Assembly (NCBI GenBank): GCA_905198475.1
Contig: CAJKCQ010000036.1
Span: forward strand, 1 to 20,876
Length of the DNA stretch: 20,876 bases
Reading direction: 5' to 3'
Origin: an uncultured Sutterella sp.
GTDB lineage: Bacteria; Pseudomonadota; Gammaproteobacteria; Burkholderiales; Burkholderiaceae_F
Positions 14,241 through 20,876 of this stretch are shown in pieces. A program made the translations under genes and the position numbers. Numbering within the stretch: the first letter of the stretch is position 1; every line of letters begins with the position of its first letter. Below the pieces are notes generated by a model. The model did no database searches. It was not told the origin of the DNA and saw only the letters and a program-made list of their open reading frames with translations.

Positions 14241-14994
14241 CGACGGCGAAGGCGCCCGCCGCGCGGAGCGCTGCGGCGGCGGCCTCCCGGTCGTGTGCGT
14301 AGCGCACAAACCCAACCGCGCGGATGTCGGCCGCACGGGCGCCGCGGATGCCGCTCACGCTGTCGTCCACGACGAGGGCCTCCTCCGGCGCCACCCCCAT
14401 GCGGCGGCAGGCGAGAAGGTGAAGGTCCGGCGCGGGCTTGCCGCGCGCGACGTCTTCGGCCGAGAAGACCTGCGCCTCGCCCGTGAGCTCGAGGACGCCG
14501 AGGCGCCCGAGGGTGAGCGAGAGCCGTCGGTGGAGGCTGTTCGACGTTACGCACCAGCGGATGCCGTCGCGCCGCAGACCCTCAAGAAAACCGATCAATT
14601 CCGGGTCGGGCGAGAACGCCGCGCCGATCCGCTTGTAGGTGAGGCGGTCCTTGTGGGCGAGTGCGGCCGCGGCGTCGGCGACGCCGTGCTCGGCGAGCCA
14701 CCCGCGCAGGAACGTGCGGTCGCAGCCCGTGAAGATCCGGAGCGCCTCATGGGGGGTGACGGGCGCGCCCGCGGCGGTGAAGGCGTCGGCGACCGCCGAG
14801 CAGGAGAGAAGCTCGGTGTCGGCGAGCACGCCGTCGCAGTCGAGCAGAAGAACCTTGACGCAGGGGGGGCGGCATGGCGGAAGTCGGAAACGTTTGCAGA
14901 ATCGTCGGGCGTCGGGTGGACGCTCGCGGGTAGTATTGTAGGTAGAACCACCATTGACCCCGCAATGCGGGAGCGGACTGCAAGAAATGATCAT
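14173..14994 (-). CDS. HAD-superfamily phosphatase (start unclear)
   Basis: This is a subfamily IA HAD hydrolase of the YieH/Gph/beta-phosphoglucomutase kind; the substrate is unknown. Motifs in order: nucleophile DCDGVLADTE, cap helices, VTSNS (motif II), GKPAPD (Lys of motif III) and VVDDSVSG (motif IV). The domain begins at 14859 and its 228 residues are normal length. The start is a problem. No ATG, GTG or TTG lies in frame between a TACAAT box (14940-14935) and the domain. The nearest in-frame ATG is 14994, overlapping the divergent pncB start and adding about 45 uncharacteristic residues. An ATG at 14875 is out of frame by one base because of a run of seven C residues (+ strand G, 14863-14869). 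Six would restore MPPPCVKVLLLDCDG. Sequencing error, phase variation or a broken gene are all possible. Confidence 0.72.
   Translation of the reverse strand: MIISCSPLPHCGVNGGSTYNTTRERPPDARRFCKRFRLPPCRPPCVKVLLLDCDGVLADTELLSCSAVADAFTAAGAPVTPHEALRIFTGCDRTFLRGWLAEHGVADAAAALAHKDRLTYKRIGAAFSPDPELIGFLEGLRRDGIRWCVTSNSLHRRLSLTLGRLGVLELTGEAQVFSAEDVARGKPAPDLHLLACRRMGVAPEEALVVDDSVSGIRGARAADIRAVGFVRYAHDREAAAAALRAAGAFAVVTSLEEVGTIARTLPTDGGTRG
14935..14940 (-). promoter_or_regulatory. Possible -10 box for the HAD gene
   Basis: On the minus strand the hexamer reads TACAAT. A weak TTGCGG lies 19 bp upstream. It lies inside the longest HAD frame, arguing that the true start is further downstream. Confidence 0.3.
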
Positions 14995-16189
14995 CGAATC
15001 TCTGCTCGACACGGACCTCTACAAATTCACGATGCAGCAGTGCGTGCTGCACCAGTTCCCCGCAGCCGAGGTTCAGTACCGCTTCAAGTGCCGCACGCCC
15101 GGCATCGACCTGAGGCCCTTTGTGGACGAGATCAACGCCGAGATCGACCACCTCTGCAGCCTCTACTTCACCGAGCGCGAGCTCGAGTACTTGGGCGGCC
15201 TGCGGTTCATGAAGTCCGACTACATCGAGTTCCTGTCGCTCTTCCACCTGAAGCGCAAGTACATCACGGTGAAGCCCGACGAGACCCACCCCTGCGGGAT
15301 CGACATCCACATCAAGGGGCCGTGGCTCCACACGATCCTCTTCGAGATTCCGGTCCTCGCGATCGTGAACGAGGTCTACTTCCGCCGCACCTATCCGGGG
15401 CTCTCCGAAGACGAAGGGTGGGCGCGGCTCCGTGAGAAGGTGCGGCTCCTCAACGAAGAGCCCGAGAGCGCGGGTCTCAGGCTCTCCGACTACGGCACTC
15501 GCCGGCGGTTCTCCCGCGACTGGCAGCGCAAGGTGATCGTGGAGCTCATGGCGCGTCTGGGCGACCGCTTCTCCGGCACCTCGAATGTGATGTTCGCGAA
15601 GGAACTCGGGCTCACCCCCTTGGGGACCATGGCCCACGAATACCTCCAGGCCTGCCAGGCCCTAGGGCCGCGTCTGCGCGACAGCCAGGTCTTCGGGTTC
15701 GAGCAGTGGGCGAAGGAGTACCGCGGCGACCTCGGGATCGCGCTCTCGGACGTCTACGGCATGAAGCCCTTCCTCGAGGACTTCGACATGTACTTCTGCA
15801 AGCTCTTCGACGGTGCGCGGCACGATTCGGGCGATCCCTTCGTCTGGGGCGAGCGCATGATCGAGCACTGGCGCGCGAACAAGTGCGATCCGCGCGCGAA
15901 GTGCCTCATCTTCTCCGACGGCCTCACGATTCCGCGCATCCTCGAGCTCTGGCGGCGCTTCCACGGGCGCGTCGGCCTCGGCTTCGGCATCGGCACGAAC
16001 CTGATGAACGACCGCGGCCCGCAGGCCCTGAACGTCGTGATCAAGATGGTTAAGTGCAACGGGCAGCCCGTTGCGAAGATCTCCGACTCGCCCGAAAAGG
16101 GCATGTGCGAGGATGAGAGCTACGTGAAGTACCTCCGCCAGGTCTTCCGCCTCGACGAACCCGAGGGGCGCACGCACGCGGGCGCCTAG
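14987..16189 (+). CDS. pncB: Nicotinate phosphoribosyltransferase
   Basis: PncB converts nicotinate and PRPP to nicotinate mononucleotide with ATP hydrolysis, the entry step of the Preiss-Handler NAD salvage route. The 400-residue length equals the enterobacterial enzyme. Recognised segments: SLLDTDLYKFTMQQ near the N-terminus, GPWLHTILFEIPVLA from 111, GTRRRFS at 170-176, GTSN at 197-200, His217 in GTMAHEY (the phosphorylated His), RHDSGDP, GFGIGTNL and CNGQPVAKISDSP. The ATG at 14987 follows GGAGCGG at 14970-14976. A TTG at 14954 would add 11 unlikely residues. It diverges from the HAD phosphatase gene. Confidence 0.96.
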   Translation: MIIESLLDTDLYKFTMQQCVLHQFPAAEVQYRFKCRTPGIDLRPFVDEINAEIDHLCSLYFTERELEYLGGLRFMKSDYIEFLSLFHLKRKYITVKPDETHPCGIDIHIKGPWLHTILFEIPVLAIVNEVYFRRTYPGLSEDEGWARLREKVRLLNEEPESAGLRLSDYGTRRRFSRDWQRKVIVELMARLGDRFSGTSNVMFAKELGLTPLGTMAHEYLQACQALGPRLRDSQVFGFEQWAKEYRGDLGIALSDVYGMKPFLEDFDMYFCKLFDGARHDSGDPFVWGERMIEHWRANKCDPRAKCLIFSDGLTIPRILELWRRFHGRVGLGFGIGTNLMNDRGPQALNVVIKMVKCNGQPVAKISDSPEKGMCEDESYVKYLRQVFRLDEPEGRTHAGA

Positions 16190-16401
16190 TCCGAAAGACC
16201 TAGCGGGTTCTTCCCGACGGACAAAAACGCATTCCGTTGGCCAGTCTCCCCCTTTTGTGGTGTAAGGTTGACGCCGGCTTAAGGCCCGCCTCAGGCTTCT
16301 CCCTTGAGGCGCGGCCCCGCCGACCACTTCCGCTTCGCTGCGGACCGCGCTCCCCCGGAGACGCGCGGCGACAAGAACCACAAAGATCAGGGAGCTCCTC
16401 C

Positions 16402-17814
16402 GTGACCATCCTCTCTCCCGCGCGCCTCATGGGCGCGCTCCTCGCGTTGGGCGCGCTGCCCGCGCACGCCGCAGGCCTTGACGGCAGCGCGCTCGGGCTC
16501 GCCTGGGCGGTGCCCTTTGCCGGCATCCTGCTCTCCATTGCGCTGATGCCGCTCTTTCTCGCGCACTTCTGGCACGAGAACTTCGGCAAGGTCGCGCTCT
16601 TCTGGGCGCTCTGCTGCGCGGTGCCGCTGTGCGTCGTGATCGACTTCCAGACGGGCATCGACGCGATCATCCACGTGCTCCTCGCCGACTACGTGCCCTT
16701 CATCATCTTCGTGGGCACGCTCTTCATCGTCGCGGGCGGCATTCACGTGAAGGGCTCCTTCGTCGGGCGCCCGATCGTCAACACGTGCTTCCTCGCGCTG
16801 GGCGCCGTGCTTGCGAACTTCATGGGCACGACGGGCGCGGCGATGCTCCTCGTCCGTCCGCTCATCTCCGCGAACGCCGGCAGAAAGCGCACGATCCAGA
16901 CCTTCGTCTTCTTCATCTTCCTCGTCGCCAACGTGGGCGGCGCGCTTACGCCTCTGGGCGATCCGCCCCTCTTCCTCGGGTTCCTGAAGGGCGTGAGCTT
17001 CTTCTGGACGAGCATCCATGTCTTCGTGCCCTGGCTCTTCTGCTGCGCCATCCTTCTGGTGATCCACCACCTGATCGACTGCGCGATGTACAAGAAGGAC
17101 CTCGCCGACGGCTTCAAGCCCGCCGATGCGACCTCGAAGTTCGCGCTCGAAGGCCTCGTCAACGTGCCGCTGCTCGCCTGCGTGATCGGCGCGGTGCTGC
17201 TGTCGGGCTTCTGGAAGTCCGGCGTCGAGGTTTCCATCCTCGGCGTGCACTTCTCGCTCGAATCCCTCTGCCGCGACGCGCTCTTCATCGTGATCGCCGT
17301 GCTCTCGCTCAAGCTCACCGCCAAGGCGACGCGCGAGGCGAACCACTTCTCGTGGGATCCGATCCTCGAGGTGGGCAAGCTCTTCTTCGGCATCTTCTGC
17401 TGCATCGTGCCGGTGCTCGAGATGCTGCGCGCGGGTCACGAAGGCGCCTTCGCGCCCCTGGTCGCGCTCGTCACGAACGCCGACGGGACCTTCAACAACA
17501 CGGTCTTCTTCTGGCTCACGGGCACGCTCTCGGCGTTCCTCGACAACGCTCCGACCTACCTCGCCTTCTTCAACCTCGCGGGCGGCGATCCGCAGGTGCT
17601 GATGACGACGGACGCCCACACGCTCATGGCGATCTCGATGGGTTCGGTCTTCATGGGCGCGGTCACCTACATCGGCAACGCGCCGAACTTCATGACCGTC
17701 TCGATCTGCCAGGAGCGCGGCATCAAGATGCCGTCCTTCTTCGGCTACATGGCCTGGTCGGTGTGCATCCTCTTCCCGATCTTCTGGATCATGGACATGA
17801 TCTTCCTCGCTTGA
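16402..17814 (+). CDS. CitMHS/NhaD-type membrane transporter
   Basis: This 470-residue inner-membrane protein has about eleven or twelve hydrophobic segments. It resembles the ion-transporter-superfamily proteins annotated either as putative citrate transporter (CitMHS_2) or as NhaD-like sodium:proton antiporter; the sequence alone does not settle the substrate. Recognisable parts are FAGILLSIALMPLF followed by HFWHENFGK, GTTGAAMLLVRPLI, GGALTPLGDPPLFLGFLKG and NAPTYLAFFNLAGG. The GTG start is chosen because GGGAG (16390-16394) is 7 bp upstream. An N-terminal hydrophobic stretch ending PAHAA could be a signal peptide. An in-frame ATG at 16429 is the alternative. It stands alone, with a hairpin at 17841. 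Confidence 0.88.
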   Translation: MTILSPARLMGALLALGALPAHAAGLDGSALGLAWAVPFAGILLSIALMPLFLAHFWHENFGKVALFWALCCAVPLCVVIDFQTGIDAIIHVLLADYVPFIIFVGTLFIVAGGIHVKGSFVGRPIVNTCFLALGAVLANFMGTTGAAMLLVRPLISANAGRKRTIQTFVFFIFLVANVGGALTPLGDPPLFLGFLKGVSFFWTSIHVFVPWLFCCAILLVIHHLIDCAMYKKDLADGFKPADATSKFALEGLVNVPLLACVIGAVLLSGFWKSGVEVSILGVHFSLESLCRDALFIVIAVLSLKLTAKATREANHFSWDPILEVGKLFFGIFCCIVPVLEMLRAGHEGAFAPLVALVTNADGTFNNTVFFWLTGTLSAFLDNAPTYLAFFNLAGGDPQVLMTTDAHTLMAISMGSVFMGAVTYIGNAPNFMTVSICQERGIKMPSFFGYMAWSVCILFPIFWIMDMIFLA

Positions 17815-17840
17815 TGAGCCTCACGCTCTGAAGAACGAGT

Positions 17841-17884
17841 GCGCGGGCGCCGGCCAAGGGAAAACCTCCCTCCGGCGCCCGCGC
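17841..17884 (+). terminator. Strong 13-bp hairpin after the transporter gene
   Basis: GCGCGGGCGCCGG (17841-17853) and CCGGCGCCCGCGC (17872-17884) pair perfectly around an 18-base loop. No T tract follows on either strand, so it may be a Rho-assisted terminator or a message-end stabiliser. Confidence 0.5.
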
Positions 17885-17928
17885 CGCGTCTAGACTCCGG
17901 GAAACAACCTTCCCGTCTCCTCCCGGCC

Positions 17929-19500
17929 ATGCTGAAGAAGCTCTCCGCCCTCATTCTTCCGCTCCTCCTCCTTCTCCTCTGGTGGGGCGTCACCGCGGCG
18001 GGCGCCGTGCCGCCGCTCCTGCTGCCCGGCCCCGAAGCCGTCGCGCGCCGCTTCATGACGCTCCTCGCCTCGGGCGAACTCCTGCGGCACGCCGCCGTCT
18101 CGATGGCGCGCGTCTTCTCGGGGTTCCTGCTCTCAGCCGCGACGGCGCTCCTCCTCGCGCTTCTCTTCTGCCGGCACCCGAAGGTCGAGGGGGCCTTTTC
18201 GCTCACGCTCGAGGCGCTGCGCGTCGTGCCGCCCCTCTCGCTCGTGCCGCTTCTCATCCTCTGGCTCGGAATCGACGAGGCGCCGAAGCTCGCGATCGTG
18301 GTCTTGGCGAGCTTCTTTCCCGTCCACCTCTCGGCCCTCTCGGCGATGCGCTCCGTGCGCAGCGGCTACCTCGACCTCTCGCGCGTGTTGGGGCTCTCGG
18401 GCGCGCAGACCGTGCGGCACATCCTGCTCCCGGGTGCGGCGCCCGGAATCATCACGGGGCTGCGCCTTGGGTTCGGATACGCCTGGCGCGCGCTCGTGGG
18501 CGCGGAGCTGATCGCCGCCGCCTCGGGGCTCGGGTATCTGATCGAGGACGCCTCGAGCCTCGCGCGCACCGACGTCGTGATCGTCGGCATCCTCACGATC
18601 GCAGGCCTCGGAATCCTCTGCGACGCGCTCTTCCGGCGTGCCGCGCGCGTGCTCACGCCTTGGACGGCGCCCGAGGGGAGCCGACGGAGGAAACCCGCGG
18701 CGTCCGCCTCCTGCGCCCCGCAGTGCGCAGAGGAGCCGGCCCGAACGGAACCCCAAGCGGACCTTCGGAAGACCCTTCCCGGCATCGAGCTCGACCACCT
18801 CACCGTGGGCTACCCCGGAGGGGGCCGGCCGCCGGTGGAGGACCTCACGCTCACCATCGCCCCGGGGCGCATCACGGCGCTCCTCGGCCGTTCGGGTTGC
18901 GGGAAGACCACGCTCATGAAGGCGGTGGCGGGGCTTCTCCCCGTCCGCGACGGCGCCGTTCGCTTCACGGGCGAGGTGCGCCCGAAGACCGCGATGGTGT
19001 TTCAGGAGCCGACGCTCCTTCCCTGGAAGACCGTGCGCGGGAACGTCGCCGCGGCGCTGTTCGCCCAATTGGGCGACCGCGCGGCGCTCACGGACCCGCG
19101 GGTGGACGAGGCGCTCCGCCTCGTGGGCCTCGAGGGACGGGCCTCAAGCCTTCCCGGAGAGCTCTCGGGCGGGCAGCAGCAGCGCGTGGGCTTCGCCCGG
19201 GCCTTGGCAGCAGGTCCCGACGTGCTGCTGATGGACGAGCCCTTCGGGGCGCTCGACGCGCTCACGCGCAGGGAGCTCCAGGACGAGAGCACCGCGGTCT
19301 TCGCGCGACGCCGCATGACGGTCCTGATGATCACCCACGACGTGCGCGAGGCCGTGCGGATGGCCGACGCCGCGGTGATCCTGCGCGAAGGCGCGGCGCC
19401 CGAAGTTTTCCCCGTGGATCTTCCCCATCCGCGGCGGCTCTCCGACCCCGGCGTCGCCGCGCTCGAGGAGGGGATCCTCGACGTGCTCATGCGCCGCTAG
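17929..19500 (+). CDS. Fused ABC importer permease-ATPase (SsuC/TauC plus SsuB/TauB type)
   Basis: One 523-residue chain joins two normally separate subunits of a nitrate/sulfonate/taurine-class importer. Residues 1-245 are the permease: several membrane helices and the coupling region SGAQTVRHILLPGAAPGI (157-174), the EAA-loop equivalent. A polar Arg/Ala/Pro/Glu-rich linker spans about 246-284. Residues 285-523 are the ATPase: Walker A GRSGCGKTT at 320-328, Q-loop Gln359 in VFQEPTLLPW, signature LSGGQQQR at 412-419, Walker B VLLMDE at 432-437 and His470 in ITHD. All motifs are intact and the frame is continuous, so it is a true fusion. A dimer would give a full transporter. The binding protein gene follows after 160 bp. 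Confidence 0.93.
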   Translation: MLKKLSALILPLLLLLLWWGVTAAGAVPPLLLPGPEAVARRFMTLLASGELLRHAAVSMARVFSGFLLSAATALLLALLFCRHPKVEGAFSLTLEALRVVPPLSLVPLLILWLGIDEAPKLAIVVLASFFPVHLSALSAMRSVRSGYLDLSRVLGLSGAQTVRHILLPGAAPGIITGLRLGFGYAWRALVGAELIAAASGLGYLIEDASSLARTDVVIVGILTIAGLGILCDALFRRAARVLTPWTAPEGSRRRKPAASASCAPQCAEEPARTEPQADLRKTLPGIELDHLTVGYPGGGRPPVEDLTLTIAPGRITALLGRSGCGKTTLMKAVAGLLPVRDGAVRFTGEVRPKTAMVFQEPTLLPWKTVRGNVAAALFAQLGDRAALTDPRVDEALRLVGLEGRASSLPGELSGGQQQRVGFARALAAGPDVLLMDEPFGALDALTRRELQDESTAVFARRRMTVLMITHDVREAVRMADAAVILREGAAPEVFPVDLPHPRRLSDPGVAALEEGILDVLMRR

Positions 19501-19568
19501 GCCGCCTTTGGAGGCGCCTGCAAAGCTCATGCCTGCGAACCGCCGGCCTCCGGCCGAAAACTTAGAAT

Positions 19569-19583
19569 TGCAACTAATTCTCA
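19569..19583 (+). promoter_or_regulatory. Fur-box-like operator before the binding protein gene
   Basis: TGCAACTAATTCTCA agrees with the 7-1-7 Fur consensus TGATAATnATTATCA at 10 of 14 defined positions, including 6 of 7 in the right half. It overlaps an inverted repeat AGAATT-N6-AATTCT (19564-19581). It lies in an AT-rich patch 78 bp before the start codon. The match was made by eye; another regulator is possible. Confidence 0.35.
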
Positions 19584-19660
19584 GCCGGCCGAAAGAGGAC
19601 GCACGGCGCGTTTTCCTCCCTGGTCCGGTGCGGAAAAGTCTTTTCAGAGGAAACACAAAA

Positions 19661-20602
19661 ATGAAGTTCAAGGCGCTTCTCGCCGCGCTCGCCATCACCG
19701 TGAGCACGGCGCTCTCCGCGGCCACCATGCCCGAGAGCATTTCGATCACCTACGTCAAGTCGCCCTTCAACCTGCAGAACATCGTCATGAAGGAGCGCGG
19801 GATGCTCGAGGAGGCCTTCAAGGCCGACGGCGTCAAGATCAACTGGCGCGTCATCAACTCGGGCGCCGTCCAGGGGCAGGCGATGGCTTCGGGCGACCTC
19901 GACTTCTCGGCCGTGATGAACACCGCGAGCGTGCTGATGGCCGCCGGTGCGGGCAACCCCATCGCGATCGCCACGGGCGTCGCGCACCCGCAGAAGATCT
20001 TCGCGATCATCGGCAAGCCCGGCACGAACTACTCGATCAAGGACCTCAAGGGCAAGAAGGTCGTCGGCCCCAAGGGCACGGTGCTCCATCAGCTCCTCGT
20101 CGCGGCGCTCCTGAAGGAGGGCATGAAGATCACCGACGTTGACTTCGTGAGCATGGATCCCGCCAAGGCCATGACCGCCGTCGTCTCGGGGAGCGCCGAT
20201 GCGGGCCTCGTCGCCGCCGGCCTCATCATCAAGGCGAACGAAGCCGGTGCGAAGACCATCGCCACGTGCGAGGGCTACGTCGCTCCGAACCTCGTGATGG
20301 CCGTGCGCCGTGCGTTCGCCGAACAGTACCCCGAGGCCTACGCCAAGGTGGTGGCGACGAACCGCGCCGCGCTCGCCTGGATCAAGGCGAACAAGCCGCA
20401 GGCGCTCGAGATGGGCGCCAAGGAGCAGGGCATCAGCCTCGCCAACGCCGAGAAGCTCTATGACTGGTCGGGCTTCTACGACACACTCACCGAGGCCGAC
20501 GTCAAGGGGCTCGAAGCCGATCAGCAGTTCCTGATCGACAACGGCATGATGGAGAAGAAGGTGGACGTGCGCGCGCTACTGCTGCCCTCGGCCACGAAGT
20601 GA
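19661..20602 (+). CDS. Periplasmic substrate-binding protein of ABC importer (SsuA/NrtA/THI5-like)
   Basis: This 313-residue protein has a Sec signal peptide (MKFKALLAALAITVSTALSA, cut near residue 20) without a lipobox Cys, so it should be free in the periplasm. The mature part has the two-lobe SsuA/TauA/NrtA pattern: SISITYVKSPFNLQNIV, the GAVQGQAMASGDLDFSAVMN ligand-site segment, KDLKGKKVVGPKGTVLHQLL and VSGSADAGLVAAG. The ligand is not deducible; sulfonate, taurine, nitrate and thiamin-precursor binders share this fold. AGAGG at 19646-19650 is the ribosome site. It surely pairs with the fused permease-ATPase upstream. The separate Fur-like site suggests it can be expressed on its own. A terminator follows at 20641. 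Confidence 0.93.
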   Translation: MKFKALLAALAITVSTALSAATMPESISITYVKSPFNLQNIVMKERGMLEEAFKADGVKINWRVINSGAVQGQAMASGDLDFSAVMNTASVLMAAGAGNPIAIATGVAHPQKIFAIIGKPGTNYSIKDLKGKKVVGPKGTVLHQLLVAALLKEGMKITDVDFVSMDPAKAMTAVVSGSADAGLVAAGLIIKANEAGAKTIATCEGYVAPNLVMAVRRAFAEQYPEAYAKVVATNRAALAWIKANKPQALEMGAKEQGISLANAEKLYDWSGFYDTLTEADVKGLEADQQFLIDNGMMEKKVDVRALLLPSATK

Positions 20603-20640
20603 CCCGGCGCGCCCCTCTGGGCGCACTCGGTTCTTGAAGC

Positions 20641-20675
20641 GAAAACGGTCCGGAGCGATCCGGGCCGTTTTCCGT
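20641..20675 (+). terminator. Rho-independent terminator after the binding protein gene
   Basis: GAAAACGG (20641-20648) pairs with CCGTTTTC (20665-20672), and an inner TCCGG/CCGGA stem extends it. The T-rich 3' arm and CCGTTT follow. Confidence 0.75.
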
Positions 20676-20684
20676 TTGCGGCGC

Positions 20685-20726
20685 GAATAAAAGAAGCCCC
20701 CGCGGCTCAAGAAGAGCGGCGGGGGC
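20685..20726 (-). terminator. Minus-strand rho-independent terminator
   Basis: GCCCCCGC (20696-20703) pairs with GCGGGGGC (20719-20726). Read on the minus strand, the hairpin is followed by TTCTTTTATT. It therefore serves transcription coming from the right, although the only gene visible there is on the + strand. Confidence 0.65.
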
Positions 20727-20747
20727 GCCGGGGCGAACGCATCAACC

Positions 20748-20789
20748 AGGCCTAGCTCAAATGTAAATACCTGAGCTGGCCTATTTTTT
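20748..20789 (+). terminator. Terminator directly upstream of the last promoter
   Basis: AGGCC-t-AGCTCA (20748-20759) pairs with TGAGCT-GGCCT (20772-20782) with one bulged T, followed by A and six T residues (20784-20789). The next base but one starts the -35 box of the promoter at 20791. It would block read-through from the left into the final gene. Confidence 0.7.
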
Positions 20790-20790
20790 C

Positions 20791-20819
20791 TTGACAACCT
20801 CCCGTGTACTAAGTATACT
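20791..20819 (+). promoter_or_regulatory. Near-consensus sigma-70 promoter
   Basis: TTGACA (20791-20796), exactly 17 bp, then TATACT (20814-20819). It is by far the best promoter in the window. Transcription should start near 20826, giving a leader of only about 14 nt. Confidence 0.9.
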
Positions 20820-20836
20820 TTTGTATACGGGAGGTT
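20796..20836 (+). repeat. Inverted repeat enclosing the -10 box and the ribosome site
   Basis: AACCTCCCGTGTAC (20796-20809) and GTATACGGGAGGTT (20823-20836) are complementary at 13 of 14 positions around a 13-base loop. The right arm holds the ribosome site GGGAGG; the left arm holds its complement CCTCCC and lies before the predicted transcription start. Three GTRTAC hexamers (20804, 20813, 20823) are spaced 9-10 bp apart, as in a repressor operator. Confidence 0.85.
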
Positions 20837-20839
20837 TCC

Positions 20840-20876
20840 ATGCATCACTTCAACACGCCACGTCTCTGCCGCATCG
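20840..20876 (+). CDS. Start of an unidentified gene, cut by window edge
   Basis: Twelve codons are visible, MHHFNTPRLCRI, after an ideal ribosome site (GGGAGG, 5 bp before the ATG) and a near-consensus promoter. The product cannot be identified from this. The AT-rich surroundings, the insulating terminator upstream and the inverted repeat over the ribosome site resemble the 5' end of a transposase gene or of a self-regulated accessory gene. Confidence 0.7.
   Translation, partial: MHHFNTPRLCRI

Noticed and set aside
16237..16401. Longer start for the CitMHS/NhaD transporter
   Set aside because: The extra 55 residues are Arg/Pro-rich and would precede a signal-like hydrophobic N-terminus; GTG at 16402 has a good ribosome site.

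Overview
The window is about 21 kb of GC-rich DNA with dense genes, nearly all on the + strand. Gene content and order match the conserved betaproteobacterial block rpmF-fabH-fabD-fabG-acpP-fabF ... lepA-lepB-rnc-era-recO-pdxJ-nagZ. Protein sequences and the style of the flanking metabolic and transport genes suggest a host-associated Burkholderiales member such as a Sutterellaceae relative. That placement is inference; no search was run.

Layout. 1-322: a tandem array of three identical tRNA-Gly(GCC) genes (the first cut by the window edge) in an exact 113-bp repeat, closed by a terminator. 389-909: rpmF with its own promoter, a possible leader attenuator and a terminator. 985-5730: type II fatty acid synthesis (fabH, fabD, fabG, acpP, fabF). 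5791-13481: lepA, the lepB-rnc-era-recO run, pdxJ and nagZ, covering translation and ribosome maturation, protein secretion, recombination repair, vitamin B6 synthesis and cell wall recycling. 13665-16189: an unrecognised small protein, a minus-strand HAD phosphatase and pncB (NAD salvage). 16402-17814: a CitMHS/NhaD-type ion transporter. 17929-20602: an ABC importer in which permease and ATPase are one polypeptide, followed by its periplasmic binding protein. 20603-20876: stacked terminators, then a sharply AT-richer segment with a near-consensus promoter and the first 12 codons of a gene that runs off the end.

Compared with the usual order of this block, plsX is missing between rpmF and fabH, the rpoE/rseAB/degP-like set is missing between fabF and lepA, and acpS is missing between pdxJ and nagZ. 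PdxJ belongs to the HPRPDERHI/NIEGNP subfamily rather than the usual proteobacterial one. Era has Ser instead of Asn in its G4 motif, and AcpP has Thr instead of the usual acidic residue after the DSL motif.

The most interesting structure is at the right edge. The ribosome binding site of the last gene lies in an inverted repeat whose left arm is upstream of the predicted transcription start. Only read-through transcripts would hide the site, as in IS10/IS50 transposase control. Also worth checking are the disrupted start of the HAD gene at a 7-C run, the Fur-box-like site before the binding protein gene, and the rpmF leader hairpin.
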